A stretch of DNA of 13,082 bases, from assembly GCA_945903925.1 (NCBI GenBank), contig CAMDPJ010000041.1, positions 1 to 13,082 on the forward strand. The letters run 5' to 3'. Below are positions 12,579 to 13,082 of the stretch, in pieces. The stretch's first letter is position 1. Each line of letters opens with the position of its first letter. The notes beneath the pieces are model-generated. The model did not search any database. It was not told the DNA's origin and saw only the letters and a program-made list of their open reading frames with translations. Made by a program: the position numbers and the translations under genes. The stretch comes from Chryseobacterium gleum (GTDB lineage Bacteria > Bacteroidota > Bacteroidia > Flavobacteriales_C > GCA-002722245).

Positions 12579-13082
12579 TTAATGTTTTTTGCGTTTACTT
12601 ATTTCATCACGAATTTTAGATGCTCTTTCGTAATCTTCCATGGCAATAGCATCGTCCAAATATTTTTCTAATTCGCTAGCGTTAAGCATAGTAATGTCTT
12701 TGGCACTTGGTTCTAATAATTCTTCTACAGGGTCGTCTAAATCTTCTTCTTCTTCTTCTTCGTTCTCATTTTCTTCATTCAATTGCTCGTCTTCTAATAA
12801 GATACCGGCTGAAGAAAGAATGAATTCGAAAGTGGATATCGGACAGTTAAATCTCACTGCCAAAGCAATAGAATCTGAAGTTCTTGCGTCTATTTCTACC
12901 TCTTTACCATCTTTTTCGCAAATTAATTTAGCGAAGAAAATACCTTCCACCAAGTTGTAAATGATTACTTCTTTGATTTCGATATCGAAGGTAGTAGCGA
13001 ATGTTTTGAATAGGTCGTGGGTTAGAGGACGGCTTGGTGTCATCTTTTCTAATTCGATGGCAATAGCTTGTGCCTCAAAGCC
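12579..13082 (-). CDS. BFN-domain (DUF151) protein with UVR motif (N-terminus beyond right edge)
   Basis: The frame stays open to the right edge. The visible 167 residues begin GFEAQAIAIELEK, then TPSRPLTHDLF, which is an internal BFN segment, so the ATG at 13043 is not the true start; about 35-40 residues are missing. The bifunctional-nuclease fold runs to about residue 100 (VIIYNLVEGIFFAKLIC, KEVEIDARTSDSIALAVRFNCPI). Next comes a very acidic stretch (NEENENEEEEEEDLDDP), then a UVR-type helix pair LEKYLDDAIAMEDYERASKIRDEISKRK like the UvrB/UvrC interaction motif. A nuclease activity has been reported for some family members, but the biological role in Bacteroidota is not settled. The stop lies 9 bp before thyA on the same strand. 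Confidence 0.9.
   Translation of the reverse strand, partial: GFEAQAIAIELEKMTPSRPLTHDLFKTFATTFDIEIKEVIIYNLVEGIFFAKLICEKDGKEVEIDARTSDSIALAVRFNCPISTFEFILSSAGILLEDEQLNEENENEEEEEEDLDDPVEELLEPSAKDITMLNASELEKYLDDAIAMEDYERASKIRDEISKRKKH

Noticed and set aside
12579..13043. Complete 154-residue protein starting at the ATG at 13043
   Set aside because: The frame stays open to the window edge and the residues before this Met (GFEAQAIAIELEK) belong to the BFN domain, so the gene is cut by the edge.

Overview
The window looks like a chromosome segment of a member of the Bacteroidota. The pointers are AT-rich DNA, a carotenoid cassette of the flexirubin-free, saproxanthin/myxol-like type (CrtD, CruF, CrtY), a TTG-N20-TAnnTTTG promoter, a bifunctional-nuclease (BFN/DUF151) protein of the Bacteroidota form, and a short lipoprotein with a typical MKK...FSSC signal. 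No rRNA, tRNA or CRISPR array was seen. Every gene except one is on the minus strand, so transcription runs from right to left.

Layout, left to right. (1) 1-3822 is a carotenoid operon read from right to left: crtD-like desaturase, cruF-like hydratase, crtY lycopene cyclase, then a zinc-ribbon SAM methyltransferase that runs off the left edge. All four reading frames overlap (4, 20 and 13 bp). (2) 3823-4115 is non-coding with one imperfect hairpin. (3) 4116-4681 is a small zinc-ribbon membrane protein broken by a one-base frameshift. (4) 4715-9698 is a tight gatC-gatA-gatB operon in which gatB is fused in frame to a complete aspartyl-tRNA synthetase. The joints gatC/gatA and gatA/gatB are both TAATG stop-start overlaps, and a good Bacteroidota promoter lies before gatC. 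(5) 9834-10275 is a compact unit holding a single plus-strand GIY-YIG nuclease gene between two near-identical 50-bp inverted repeats that are themselves REP-like hairpins. (6) 10317-13082 carries a lipoprotein of unknown function, folA, thyA and a BFN-domain gene cut by the right edge. The last three form a likely nucleotide/folate operon, with a heptad-repeat inverted structure between thyA and folA.

How the genes work together. The gat operon would supply the indirect route to Asn-tRNA(Asn) (and possibly Gln-tRNA(Gln)): a nondiscriminating AspRS makes Asp-tRNA(Asn) and GatCAB amidates it. Fusing the synthetase to GatB would make a covalently tethered transamidosome. The carotenoid genes would turn a linear C40 carotene into a monocyclic, 1'-hydroxylated, 3',4'-desaturated xanthophyll, possibly further modified by the methyltransferase. 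ThyA and FolA are metabolic partners: ThyA turns methylene-THF into dihydrofolate and FolA reduces it back.

The two observations most worth following are the GatB-AspRS fusion with nondiscriminating-type residues, and the GIY-YIG gene bounded by inverted REP-like repeats.
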